Source of the DNA: Streptomyces spiramyceticus
GTDB taxonomy: Bacteria; Actinomycetota; Actinomycetes; Streptomycetales; Streptomycetaceae
Assembly: GCF_028807635.1 (NCBI RefSeq)
Contig: NZ_JARBAX010000002.1
Coordinates: forward strand, 1,426,001-1,490,000
Length of the DNA stretch: 64,000 bases
Direction of reading: 5' to 3'
A program made the position numbers and the translations under genes. Below, in pieces: positions 1 to 10,105 of this stretch. The number at the start of each line of letters is the position of its first letter. Position 1 is the stretch's first letter. The notes below the pieces were generated by a model. The model was not told the DNA's origin. It was given only the letters and a program-made list of their open reading frames with translations, and ran no database searches.

Positions 1-53
1 TCTACCGCGAAGAGGCCTACGCAGACAACGGCGGGCACCAGCCCACCGCCTGA
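1..53 (+). CDS. C-terminal end of an unidentified gene (partial)
   Basis: An open frame enters from the left edge (first full codon at base 3) and ends with TGA at 51-53. The last residues read YREEAYADNGGHQPTA. Almost every third codon position is G or C, as in real genes of this DNA. The tail is too short to identify. It lies about 110 bases before the FAH-family gene on the same strand, so it may belong to the same catabolic operon. Confidence 0.5.
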   Translation, partial: YREEAYADNGGHQPTA

Positions 54-165
54 ACCGCGCCGCCGTACCGGAACCGCCGGCCCTGACACCGGTACCGGTA
101 CGGCGGCGCATCGACCCCGCACCACCTCCACTGCTCTCTTCCACCGCGCCCACAAGGAGCCACCG

Positions 166-1071
166 ATGCGACTGGTGACCTACACGCTCGACGACACGAC
201 CGACCGCCTCGGCGCCCGGATCGAGGATCACGTGCTCGACCTGGCCACCCTGGCCGACCGGGCCGGCGTACAACTTCCCGCGGACCTGCTCTCGTTCATC
301 CGGGCCGGCAGCGCAGCTCAGGACGCTGCGCGGCAGCTGATCGACGGCGACCCCGCCGGATGGCCTGCCGAGGCCGTCCACCGGATCGATGACGTCTCCC
401 TCCGCGCCCCCCTGCGCCCCGGCAAGATCGTCGGAGTCGGCCTCAACTACGTCGAGCATGTCGAGGAGTCCAGCCGCAGCCTGGACACGGACAAGGAACT
501 GCCCACCCGTCCCGTCCTGTTCAGCAAGCCGGCAACGGCAGTCACCGGCCACGGGCAGCCGATCCTGCACAACGGGGACCTGACCGGCCGGCTGGACTGG
601 GAGTGCGAACTTGCCGTCGTCATCGGACGCACCGCCTTCCGCGTGAGCGAGGAGGATGCCTTCGAGTACGTCTTCGGCTACAGCATCGTCAACGACATCA
701 GCGCCCGTGACCAGCGACGCTCCGGCCAGTGGTTCTTCTCCAAGGGCCAGGATTCGTACGCCCCCTTCGGCCCGTGCGTCGTCACCGCGGACGATGTGCC
801 CGACCCCATGGCCCTGGATCTCTCGCTGCGCGTCAACGGGGTGACCAAGCAGAAGTCCAACACCCGCCACATGCTCTTCCCCATTGCCCGCCTCATCGCC
901 GACATCAGCTCCGGTGTGACCCTGGAGCCCGGCGACGTCATCGCCACCGGTTCTCCCTCGGGCGTCGGCGCCGGCATGGTCCCGCCGGAGTTCCTCGTCC
1001 CCGGCGACACGGTCGAAGCCACCGTCGAGGGCATCGGCACCCTCACCAACCCGGTGATCGACGCCCGCTGA
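166..1071 (+). CDS. Fumarylacetoacetate hydrolase family protein
   Basis: The 301-residue protein has the FAH catalytic fold. GKIVGVGLNY is at about residues 86-95. The acidic metal ligands E146 and E148 (DWECELAVVIG) and D177 (GYSIVNDISARD) are in place, and the TGSPSGVGAG loop is near the C-terminus. The family cleaves or decarboxylates C-C bonds of 2,4-diketo acids with Mg2+, for example in homoprotocatechuate, catechol meta-cleavage or gentisate routes. AAGGAG sits 6 bases before the ATG. A maleate isomerase-like gene and a PaaX regulator follow on the same strand, suggesting the end of a ring-cleavage pathway. The exact substrate cannot be read from the sequence. Confidence 0.9.
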   Translation: MRLVTYTLDDTTDRLGARIEDHVLDLATLADRAGVQLPADLLSFIRAGSAAQDAARQLIDGDPAGWPAEAVHRIDDVSLRAPLRPGKIVGVGLNYVEHVEESSRSLDTDKELPTRPVLFSKPATAVTGHGQPILHNGDLTGRLDWECELAVVIGRTAFRVSEEDAFEYVFGYSIVNDISARDQRRSGQWFFSKGQDSYAPFGPCVVTADDVPDPMALDLSLRVNGVTKQKSNTRHMLFPIARLIADISSGVTLEPGDVIATGSPSGVGAGMVPPEFLVPGDTVEATVEGIGTLTNPVIDAR

Positions 1072-1139
1072 ACCGCCTGGGCATCGGCCCGTTGTCCCCA
1101 TATCTCCGTGCCCCCGTATCCCCGTCTCAAGGAGCCCCT

Positions 1140-1934
1140 GTGTCGCACCGCACGTATCGCATCGGCCAGATCGTGCCGAGTTCCAACGTCACCATGGAGA
1201 CCGAAGTTCCGGCCATCCTGCGTGCCCGGCACACCGTCGCGCCCGAACGCTTCACCTTCCACTCCAGCCGCATGCGCATGACCCACGTGACACCCGAACA
1301 GCTCAAGGCGATGGACGCCGACTCCGACCGCTGCGCCGTCGAGCTCTCCGATGCCCATGTCGACGTACTCGGCTACGCCTGCCTCGTCGCCATCATGAGC
1401 ATGGGCCTGGGCTACCACCGCACATCCGAGGAGCGCCTCCACCGCCGTACCGTCGAGAACGAGGCACCCGCGCCGGTCGTCACCAGCGCCGGCGCCCTGG
1501 TCCACGGGCTCCACACCCTCGGCGCGAAGAAGATCGCCCTGATCGCCCCGTACATGCGGCCCCTCACCAGGACCGTCGTCGAATATCTCACCCACGAGGG
1601 GATCGAGGTGCTCGACTACCGGGCACTGGAGATCCCCAACAATCTCGACGTCGCCGCGCACGACCCCGCCAAACTGCCCGGACTCGCACGCGCCCTGGAG
1701 CACGCCGACGCCGACGCGGTCGTGCTCTCCGCCTGCGTGCAGATGCCGTCCCTGGGCGCCGTCGAGGAAGCCGAGCAACTCCTGGGCAAGCCCGTGGTGT
1801 CCGCGGCGGTCTGCACCGCGCATCAGATGCTGCGCGCACTCGACCTCCCGGCCGTCGCCCCCGGAGCGGGCCACCTGCTGTCCGGTGCGTACGCCGATGC
1901 GCCCCTGGCCACGCCGGCGGCAAGCGCGGGATGA
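1140..1934 (+). CDS. Maleate cis-trans isomerase / Asp-Glu racemase-like enzyme
   Basis: The 264-residue protein starts at GTG 1140, with AAGGAG at 1129-1134. It resembles maleate isomerase and arylmalonate decarboxylase of the Asp/Glu racemase superfamily. Two catalytic-type cysteines are spaced as in that family: C81 in GYACLVAIMSMG and C199 in LSACVQMPSL. The N-terminal GQIVPSSNVTMETE matches the substrate-carboxylate loop. Maleate isomerase converts maleate to fumarate at the end of nicotinate or gentisate catabolism. The preceding FAH-family gene would fit a gentisate- or maleylpyruvate-type route, but the ring-cleavage genes are not in view. The frame stays open upstream to 729, but that part overlaps the FAH gene and is not coding. 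Confidence 0.85.
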   Translation: MSHRTYRIGQIVPSSNVTMETEVPAILRARHTVAPERFTFHSSRMRMTHVTPEQLKAMDADSDRCAVELSDAHVDVLGYACLVAIMSMGLGYHRTSEERLHRRTVENEAPAPVVTSAGALVHGLHTLGAKKIALIAPYMRPLTRTVVEYLTHEGIEVLDYRALEIPNNLDVAAHDPAKLPGLARALEHADADAVVLSACVQMPSLGAVEEAEQLLGKPVVSAAVCTAHQMLRALDLPAVAPGAGHLLSGAYADAPLATPAASAG

Positions 1935-2004
1935 GCAGCAGCCGACCACACGGCGCCGCACGGCCGCTGGATAGGATCGCCACCGCACACGACGGAAGGC
2001 GATC

Positions 2005-2838
2005 ATGTCGGACAGCCCCACCCGGCCCAGCTCATTGATCAATACAGTCTATGGAGCGTTCCTGCGCCGCCTAGGCGGATGGATCTCCATCGCCGACTTG
2101 ATCACCCTGATGTCCGAACTGGACGTGGACAGCCAGGCGGTGCGTTCCGCGATGTCACGGCTGAAGAAGAAGGGGATTCTGGAGCCCGAGCGACGGGGCG
2201 CCACCGGCTACCGGCTCAGCCCGGCCGTCTACCCCGTATTCGACGAGGGCGACCGGCGCATCTTCGGAAGCCTGGAGCCCGCGGACCTGACCGACGGCTG
2301 GGCGATGGCCGTCTTCTCCGTGCCGGAGTCCGAGCGCTCCTACCGCTACCAGCTGCGCACCCGGCTCACCTGGCTCGGTTTCGGGAACATGGCCCCCGGC
2401 GTCTGGCTGGCGCCCGGCCGGCTGCTCGACGACGCCCGCAGCATGCTCGTCCGCCTCGGACTCAGCGACTACGTGCACCTGTTCGCCGCGGAGTACGCCG
2501 CGTTCAGCGACCTGCGCTCCACTGTCAGCACCTGGTGGGACTTCCCGGCGATCCAGGCGCAATACGCCGAGTTCACCGACGCGTACGGTCCGGTCGCCGA
2601 GCGGCTGTCGCGGCAGGGCGACCTCGACACCACGGAGGCATTCCGCCATTACGTGCCGATGCTGACGCAGTGGCGCCGCCTTCCGTATCTCGACCCCGGT
2701 CTGCCCACCGAACTACTGCCGGGGGACTGGAACGCGGTTGCCGCGCGCCAGGTGTTCCAGGAGCTGCATCACGTACTCGCCGAACCGAGCCTGCGACACG
2801 TACAGAACGTGACTGGCCTAGAGGTCCCCGAACCGTAG
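2005..2838 (+). CDS. PaaX family transcriptional regulator
   Basis: The protein has 277 residues, a normal length for PaaX. An N-terminal winged helix spans about residues 12-75, with recognition region SQAVRSAMSRLKKKGILEP. The PaaX central and C-terminal domains follow (WLAPGRLLDDAR, then the helical end). PaaX proteins are repressors released by aryl-CoA esters such as phenylacetyl-CoA, though many actinobacterial members control other aromatic operons. GGAAGG lies just before the ATG. Its position 70 bases after the FAH/isomerase pair suggests it controls them. The effector is unknown. Confidence 0.9.
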   Translation: MSDSPTRPSSLINTVYGAFLRRLGGWISIADLITLMSELDVDSQAVRSAMSRLKKKGILEPERRGATGYRLSPAVYPVFDEGDRRIFGSLEPADLTDGWAMAVFSVPESERSYRYQLRTRLTWLGFGNMAPGVWLAPGRLLDDARSMLVRLGLSDYVHLFAAEYAAFSDLRSTVSTWWDFPAIQAQYAEFTDAYGPVAERLSRQGDLDTTEAFRHYVPMLTQWRRLPYLDPGLPTELLPGDWNAVAARQVFQELHHVLAEPSLRHVQNVTGLEVPEP

Positions 2839-3014
2839 CCCACAAGGCCGCCTGGACAGGGCCGGTCAGCTGGACCGGGCGGCGCTGCCACCGCGCCCGG
2901 GAACGGAAGAGGGATTGCGACAACTGGGTGGACTGCGCCCGGCAGAACGCCTCGCTCAGCTCGACCCGGTGGCCGTCCAGTGGCGCCGGCCAGGAGGCCG
3001 ATAGCCTGATTCGC

Positions 3015-3593
3015 ATGGACGAGATCGACGGGGTGGAGATCATCGCCTTCGCGGATGCCGAGGCGTTCGCGAGCTGGCTGGCCGAGCACCACACACGCCG
3101 CGAGGGTGTGTGGATCAAGGTGGCCAAGAAGAAGTCCGGCATTCCGACGGTCACCAGCGACGAGCTGGTCGACATCGGGCTGTGCTACGGCTGGATCTCC
3201 GGGCAGCGGCGGTCACTCGACGACCAGTACTACCTGCAGAAGTACGTGCCACGTCGCCCCAAGAGCCTGTGGTCACAGGTGAATGTGGACAAGGTCGCGA
3301 TGCTGACGGCCACGGGGCGCATGCGCGAGCCCGGGCTGGCCGAGGTGCGCAGGGCGCAGGAGGACGGGCGATGGGCGCGGGCCTACGAGTCCCAGAAGAC
3401 GGCGACGGTACCGGCCGACCTCGCGGCGGCGCTCGATGCGAACCCTGAGGCCAAGAAGACGTTCGAGGTGCTCGACAGAACCGCCCGCTACCAGGTGATC
3501 CTGCCGTTGCTCCAGGCACTCACTCCGGAGTCCAGGCAGGTTCGGCTCGAAAGAGCGCTGCACATGCTGGTGAGCGGTGAATGGCCGGGATAA
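3015..3593 (+). CDS. YdeI/OmpD-associated family protein
   Basis: The 192-residue protein begins at ATG 3015. It carries the YdeI signature: an N-terminal segment around residues 9-30 (FADAEAFASWLAEHH), then WIKVAKKKSG, then LVDIGLCYGWISGQRRSLDD, and a basic C-terminal helical part. Family members are small cytoplasmic proteins of uncertain biochemical role, named from E. coli YdeI, which is linked to peptide-stress resistance. A longer upstream reading of this frame (from 2079) overlaps the PaaX gene and is not coding. The gene stands alone, with about 175 bases of empty DNA before it. Confidence 0.85.
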   Translation: MDEIDGVEIIAFADAEAFASWLAEHHTRREGVWIKVAKKKSGIPTVTSDELVDIGLCYGWISGQRRSLDDQYYLQKYVPRRPKSLWSQVNVDKVAMLTATGRMREPGLAEVRRAQEDGRWARAYESQKTATVPADLAAALDANPEAKKTFEVLDRTARYQVILPLLQALTPESRQVRLERALHMLVSGEWPG

Positions 3594-3693
3594 GCCGGTC
3601 CTCGCGGGCTCGGCGATGCCTGTCCGTCATGGCCGTGCCGCGGGCGCCCGGCCGAGCAGTTTCGCCGGCCAGGCGCCCGCCCTCACCGTGCCC

Positions 3694-5217
<1,524 letters not shown>

Positions 5218-5237
5218 CTCCGTGGCCTCCCTCTGGC

Positions 5238-5257
5238 GCCGCCCGCCGTTGGGCGGC
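5238..5257. terminator. Stem-loop between the GMC oxidoreductase and aldehyde dehydrogenase genes
   Basis: GCCGCCC and GGGCGGC form a perfect 7-bp stem around a 6-base loop. The hairpin lies 46 bases past the stop codon of the GMC gene and 20 bases before the ATG of the next leftward gene. There is no T-tract, which is common for actinobacterial terminators. It could equally act as a 5'-leader hairpin of the dehydrogenase. Confidence 0.5.
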
Positions 5258-5302
5258 ACTCGGCGCGAGGGTATGGACCCGGACGTTGCGACCAGGTTGC
5301 GG

Positions 5303-6868
5303 CTACGTTGCCTTGATCATGTCGGCGCACTTCTCGCCGATCATCATCGTGGTGATGCACGGGTTGACCGTCGTGAGGAAGGGCATGACGGACGCGTCGG
5401 CCACCCGCAGTCCCGTGACGCCCTTGACCCGCAGTTGCGGATCGAGCGGCGAGTCGTGGTCGGCCGCCGCGCCCATGCGCACGGTGCCCGCCGGGTGGTA
5501 GACGGTGTTGTGCGTCTGCCGGATGTACGAGAACAGCTCCTCGTCGGTCTTCGCGTCCGGGCCCGGAGCGAGCTCGGGGCCGGTCCAGTCGGCCATCGGA
5601 GCCCGTGCGGCGATCTCGCGGGCGAGCCGCAGCCCGTACGTCATTACCCGGATGTCGTGCTCGTGCGTGAAGTAGCGGGGGTCGACCTTCGGCTTGTCCC
5701 GGAAGTCGCGGGTGCGCAGCCGGACCGTGCCCATGGATCGTGCCCGGGTGATGTTCGGCGTGAGGCAGAAGGCGTTGTCGGCGGTCGGATAGCCGCGTCG
5801 GTAAGTGTTCAGGTCGAAGGGAACCGAACCGTAGTGGAACATCAAGTCCGGCCGGTCGAGGCCCGGTTCGGTGTCCACGAAGATGCCGATTTCCCACCAC
5901 TGGCTGGACGCCGTGACCATGGGCTGCTTCGCCTCCCACATGATCACGCCCTCCGGGTGGTCCTGGAGGTTGGAGCCGACCCCGGGGGAGTCCACCCGTA
6001 CCTCGACGCCGGAGTCCCACAGATGCCCGGCCGGTCCGATACCGGACAGCATCAGCAGCTTCGGAGAGTCGATGGCCCCGCACGAGACGATGACTTCGCG
6101 CCGCGCCGTGACCGCCCCGCTGTGAATGGTGTCGGGCTCCAGATACTCGACGCCCGTGCAACGCCGTCCGCTGTCGTCGAACAGGAGCCGCTTGGCCTGC
6201 AGCCCCGTGCGTACCTCAAGGTTCGGCCGCTTGCCGAGAATCGGGTGCAGATACGCGACCGACGAGGACGAACGGGTGCCGTCCGGAAGCGAATTGATCT
6301 GGAACCAGTGCGCACCGCGCACCACCGTCTTGCCGGTGTTGAACGGCCTGCTGGGGATCTCCGACGCCGCGCACGCCGCCAGCAGCGCTCTGCCGCACGG
6401 GTCGTTCGGCGGTACGGTACGGATGGTCACCGGGCCCGAGCGGCCGTGGTGGTCGCCGGGCGCGTCATTGGTCTCCAGGCGCTGGTAGAGCGGGAAACAG
6501 TCCGCCGCGCTCCACCCCGTACAGCCCAGCGCGGCCCACTCGTCCAGATCCTCGGCCGGTGCCCAGAAGGCGATGCACGAGTTGTGCGAGGAACAGCCGC
6601 CGAGCACCTTGGCTCGGGCGTGCCGCATGAAGCTGTTGCCGTTCTCCTGCGGCTCCACCGGGTAGTCCCAGTCGTAACCGGACTCCAGCAGGGCCATCCA
6701 CCGGTCGAGCCGGAGGATGTTGTCGTCGCCGACGTCCGAAGGGCCTGCCTCAAGTACGCAGACGCTGACGTCCGGGTCCTCGGTCAGCCGCGCGGCGACG
6801 ACCGCGCCGGCCGTACCGCCGCCGACCACCACATAGTCGAAGGCGGCCAGCGGGCTCTCAGCGGACAT
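5303..6868 (-). CDS. GMC flavoprotein, choline oxidase/dehydrogenase-like
   Basis: The 521-residue protein opens with the FAD dinucleotide motif [16 protein letters not shown] (residues 13-28). [17 protein letters not shown] (88-104) contains H95, which aligns with the histidine that binds FAD covalently in choline oxidase. The C-terminal catalytic His is in [13 protein letters not shown] and the Asn in [11 protein letters not shown]. These features favour choline to betaine aldehyde to glycine betaine, an osmoprotectant route. It is 23 bases downstream of an APC permease and follows a betaine-aldehyde-type dehydrogenase, so the three genes form one leftward operon. The frame is open far upstream (to 8257), but only as a shadow of the permease gene. 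Confidence 0.9.
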   Translation of the reverse strand: MSAESPLAAFDYVVVGGGTAGAVVAARLTEDPDVSVCVLEAGPSDVGDDNILRLDRWMALLESGYDWDYPVEPQENGNSFMRHARAKVLGGCSSHNSCIAFWAPAEDLDEWAALGCTGWSAADCFPLYQRLETNDAPGDHHGRSGPVTIRTVPPNDPCGRALLAACAASEIPSRPFNTGKTVVRGAHWFQINSLPDGTRSSSSVAYLHPILGKRPNLEVRTGLQAKRLLFDDSGRRCTGVEYLEPDTIHSGAVTARREVIVSCGAIDSPKLLMLSGIGPAGHLWDSGVEVRVDSPGVGSNLQDHPEGVIMWEAKQPMVTASSQWWEIGIFVDTEPGLDRPDLMFHYGSVPFDLNTYRRGYPTADNAFCLTPNITRARSMGTVRLRTRDFRDKPKVDPRYFTHEHDIRVMTYGLRLAREIAARAPMADWTGPELAPGPDAKTDEELFSYIRQTHNTVYHPAGTVRMGAAADHDSPLDPQLRVKGVTGLRVADASVMPFLTTVNPCITTMMIGEKCADMIKAT

Positions 6869-6891
6869 TGCGTCTCCTGGATCAGAGGTGT

Positions 6892-8478
6892 TCAGGGGGC
6901 GGCGGACGGGGGCGTCGGCACCGGTTCCACGGCCTCGAAGCGGTGCTCGGCCAGGACTCCCGTCTTGTGCCGCTGTACGAACCAGTAGTAGGCGAAGCCG
7001 CCCAGCGCGACGATGCCGATGAAGAGGAACGCGCCCCAGCGCAGATACCAGTGCTGGTCGCCCGTCGCGTTGTAGACCTCGGCGCGCGGCCAGGCGAGGT
7101 TGATCGACATGGCGGCGCCCCACAGCACGGCGAGGATGTTGACGGGCAGCCCGAACCTGCCGAGCGAGAAGTTGCCTTCGATGGGCTTCCAGTCGCCGCG
7201 CAACCGCTTGATCAGCAGGGGGACGGTGACCATCAGATAGGCCACGTAGATCATGATGATCGCGATGCTCGTGATCACAGAGAAGATCTGCGGCTGGTTG
7301 ATGTTGATCACCAGGATGACGACGGCCACCACACCGATCAGGACGGCCGGTACGACGGGCGTGTGGAAGCGGGGGCTGACCCGGGCGAGCGCCGAGCCCG
7401 CGGGCAGGTTGTTGTCGCGCGCCATGGCGAACATCAGCCGGATGCCGGCGGCCTGTACGGCCAGTACGCAGACGGTGATCGCGATGACCACGCTCCACAG
7501 GAAGATCTCGCCGATCGTCGAGCCGAGCGTTTCGAGCACCACGTACTGCAGACCGCCCGTGCCCAGCTCCTCCGCCGCCAGATCGGGTACGGCCATGAGG
7601 GCGAAGAGCAGGATGAATCCGCCGATGAGGAACGACGCGACAAGCGCCCGCAGGATGGCGCGGGGCGCGTTGCGGCCCGGGTTGTGCGACTCCTCGCCCA
7701 GCGAGGACGCCGTGTCGAAGCCGTACATGACGTACGCGGAGGCCAGCGACGCGGTCAGGAAGGCGCCGAAATAGCCGAGGCTCTGGCCGCTGCCGAGCCC
7801 GTACGTCTCGGTCACCGCGGTGGTGGGGCCGCGGGTGATGTGCGCGGCGAGGAAGATGATCAGGGCGACGGCGGCGATCAGCTCGATGAACACACCGGCG
7901 GAGTTGATCCGTGCCATGAGCTTGACGCCGAAGGCGTTGACGACGGTCGAGAAGAGGATGAGTACCGTGCCGAGGAGTACGGCATTGGCCGCCGCGTCGG
8001 ACCTGCCGGTGCCGTCGCCGACGAACTGGAACCAGTCGTCGATCTGCGGCAGCGTGATCTGGTAGGCGAGCGCCACGGCCGACAGCGTGACCATGGTGGC
8101 CGTCATCATCATCCAGCCGCCGAGCCAGCCGATGTGCGGGCCGCCCATGCTCTTGGCCCAGTTGTAGACCGAGCCGGCGACGGGGTAGCGGGCGGCCAGC
8201 TCGCAGAAGCACAGGGCCACCATCAGCTGACCGGTGAAGACCATCGGCCAGGACCACCAGTAGGCGGGACCGCCGAGCGATACGCCGAAGTAGAAGAGCT
8301 GGAAGGTACCGGTCAGGATCGAGATGTAGCTGACGCCTGCGGCAAAGGTGTGGAAGTTGCCGAGGGTGCGCACCAGTTCAGGGCGGTATCCGAGCTCGCC
8401 CAGCGCGTCGTCGTCGTGTTCGGTCTGGGTCTTCTCGGGGGGTGCGGGATCCGCGCCCCTGCCCGTTTCCGTACTCAC
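6892..8478 (-). CDS. APC superfamily amino acid/choline permease
   Basis: The 528-residue protein has about 12 hydrophobic segments and APC hallmarks: the unwound first helix region AAGVSYISILTGTF, GPAYWWSWPMVF, the conserved SVYNWAKSMGGPHIGW, and YGFDTASSLGEESHNPGRNAPR. It belongs to the group that moves amino acids, choline or ethanolamine by proton or sodium symport. GTG 8478 is the likely start; the frame remains open to 8586 but enters the dehydrogenase gene. It lies between betB and the GMC gene with short gaps (16 and 23 bases), which points to choline or betaine uptake. Specificity cannot be proved from sequence. Confidence 0.88.
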   Translation of the reverse strand: MSTETGRGADPAPPEKTQTEHDDDALGELGYRPELVRTLGNFHTFAAGVSYISILTGTFQLFYFGVSLGGPAYWWSWPMVFTGQLMVALCFCELAARYPVAGSVYNWAKSMGGPHIGWLGGWMMMTATMVTLSAVALAYQITLPQIDDWFQFVGDGTGRSDAAANAVLLGTVLILFSTVVNAFGVKLMARINSAGVFIELIAAVALIIFLAAHITRGPTTAVTETYGLGSGQSLGYFGAFLTASLASAYVMYGFDTASSLGEESHNPGRNAPRAILRALVASFLIGGFILLFALMAVPDLAAEELGTGGLQYVVLETLGSTIGEIFLWSVVIAITVCVLAVQAAGIRLMFAMARDNNLPAGSALARVSPRFHTPVVPAVLIGVVAVVILVININQPQIFSVITSIAIIMIYVAYLMVTVPLLIKRLRGDWKPIEGNFSLGRFGLPVNILAVLWGAAMSINLAWPRAEVYNATGDQHWYLRWGAFLFIGIVALGGFAYYWFVQRHKTGVLAEHRFEAVEPVPTPPSAAP

Positions 8479-8494
8479 TCGAACCACCCCTGTC

Positions 8495-9964
8495 TCACTC
8501 GAACCACCTCTGCGGCTTCGGCGAGAGATTGCGCCAGATGTGCTTGGCCTCCTGATACTCGGCAAGTCCGGCCGGGCCCAGTTCACGGCCGAAGCCGGAC
8601 TGCTTCATTCCGCCCCACTCTGCCTGGGGAACGTACGGATGGAAGTCATTGATCCATACGGTGCCGGCGCGCACCCGGGAAGCCACCCGCTGCGCCCGGG
8701 CCGCATCACCCGACCAGACGGCTCCGGTCAGCCCATAGGCGGTGTCGTTGGCGAGCGCGACCGCCTCCTCCTCGTCACGGAACATCTCGACGGTGAGTAC
8801 TGGACCGAACGACTCGTCAGCCACCACGGACATGCCCGGCGTGCACTCGTCCAGCACGGTGGGCAGGTAGTAGAAGCCGCCCTGCAGGGCCGGGTCGTCG
8901 GGCCGCTTGCCGCCGCAGCGCAGTACGGCGCCGTCGGCCAGTCCGGCCGCCACGTACGCCTCGATCTTGTCGCGGTGCGCCGCGGAGATCAGCGGCCCGG
9001 TGCGGGCATTCTCGTCGAACGGGCCACCGAGCCGGATCGCCCTGGCCCGGGCCACCACCTCGTCGACGAACGCGTCGTGCAGTTCGTTCTGGACCAGGAG
9101 CCGTGCCCCGGCCGAGCAGACCTGCCCGGAGTGCAGGAACACCGCCATCACGGCGTGGTCGACCGCTGCCTCGAAATCGGCGTCGGCGAAGACGATGTTG
9201 GGGTTCTTGCCGCCCAGTTCGAGGGCGATCTTTTTCACGGTGGGGGCGGCCGCTGCCATGATGCGGCGCCCTGTGACGAGTCCGCCGGTGAACGACACAA
9301 GGTCGACCCGAGGGTCCGCGGTGAGCGGCGCACCCGCTGTCGGGCCGGCGCCCAGCACGAGGTTGGCGACCCCGTCGGGCAGTCCTGCCTCGGTCAGCAG
9401 GCGCATCAGGATGATGGCGGTGTGCGGGGTCAGCTCGCTGGGCTTGAGGACGAAGGTGTTGCCCGCGCCGAGCGCCGGAGCGACCTTCCAGGCCGTCTGC
9501 AGGAGCGGATAGTTCCATGGAGTGATCAGGGCGCATACGCCGACCGGTTCATGGACCACTCTGCTGTCCACATCGGGATTGCCGGTGTCGACGATCCGGT
9601 CGTTGCCGCCCGACGCCGTGAGGTTGCCGAAGTAGCGGAAGCAGGCCGCGATGTCGTCCATGTCGTACTCGCTCTCGACGAGCCGCTTCCCTGTGTCCAG
9701 GGATTCGGCCCGGGCGAGCGTCGGCCTGTCGCGTTCCAGCAGGTCGGCGACGCGCAGTAGCAGCCGGCCGCGCTCGGCGGCCGGAGTGCGTGGCCAGGGC
9801 CCGCTGTCGAAGGCGTCACGGGCGGCGGCAATGGCAGCGGCGGCGTCCTTGGGGCCGGCCTCGTCGACGGTTGCCACCAGGGTGCCGTCAGCGGGGCAGC
9901 GGATCTCACGAACCTGCCCGCCGAGGGCGGCGGTCCACTTGCCACCGATGAACAGCTCCGGCAT
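8495..9964 (-). CDS. betB: Betaine-aldehyde-type dehydrogenase
   Basis: The 489-residue ALDH-superfamily protein has ITPWNYPLLQTAWKVAPAL (147-165), general base E249 (ALELGGKNPNIVF) and nucleophile C283 (HSGQVCSAG). The EWGGMKQSGFGRELG element near the C-terminus is typical of betaine aldehyde and related amino-aldehyde dehydrogenases. It would oxidise betaine aldehyde to glycine betaine with NAD(P)+. It is the first gene of the leftward operon with the permease and GMC flavoprotein. A GGAGGAGCC ribosome site precedes the ATG, and a pair of 22-bp direct repeats lies 45-89 bases upstream. An aminobutyraldehyde-type substrate is possible, but the choline-oxidase partner argues for betaine aldehyde. 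Confidence 0.87.
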   Translation of the reverse strand: MPELFIGGKWTAALGGQVREIRCPADGTLVATVDEAGPKDAAAAIAAARDAFDSGPWPRTPAAERGRLLLRVADLLERDRPTLARAESLDTGKRLVESEYDMDDIAACFRYFGNLTASGGNDRIVDTGNPDVDSRVVHEPVGVCALITPWNYPLLQTAWKVAPALGAGNTFVLKPSELTPHTAIILMRLLTEAGLPDGVANLVLGAGPTAGAPLTADPRVDLVSFTGGLVTGRRIMAAAAPTVKKIALELGGKNPNIVFADADFEAAVDHAVMAVFLHSGQVCSAGARLLVQNELHDAFVDEVVARARAIRLGGPFDENARTGPLISAAHRDKIEAYVAAGLADGAVLRCGGKRPDDPALQGGFYYLPTVLDECTPGMSVVADESFGPVLTVEMFRDEEEAVALANDTAYGLTGAVWSGDAARAQRVASRVRAGTVWINDFHPYVPQAEWGGMKQSGFGRELGPAGLAEYQEAKHIWRNLSPKPQRWFE

Positions 9965-10008
9965 GGGGGCTCCTCCGGGTTCGGATGGGCGGCACCTGTG
10001 GTGCGGTG

Positions 10009-10053
10009 TGGTGCTCCATCAACAGACACTGTGGTGGTCCATGAACAGACACT
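10009..10053. promoter_or_regulatory. Pair of 22-bp direct repeats upstream of betB
   Basis: TGGTGCTCCATCAACAGACACT (10009-10030) recurs as TGGTGGTCCATGAACAGACACT (10032-10053). The copies match at 20 of 22 positions with a 23-bp period, about two helical turns. They sit 45-89 bases before the betB start and 53 bases past the end of the regulator gene. The spacing suggests two regulator dimers on the same DNA face. The adjacent GAF/winged-helix protein is the obvious candidate to bind them. Confidence 0.65.
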
Positions 10054-10105
10054 AAGGAGACCGGGCTGTGTCCGCAGCGTGGGAGCCGTCATCCGGGGCG
10101 GACGG

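Noticed and set aside
6868..8652. A 594-residue open frame opposite the permease
   Set aside because: It is rich in Asp, Arg and His with no recognisable domain. It lies antisense to a clear APC permease and mirrors its codons.
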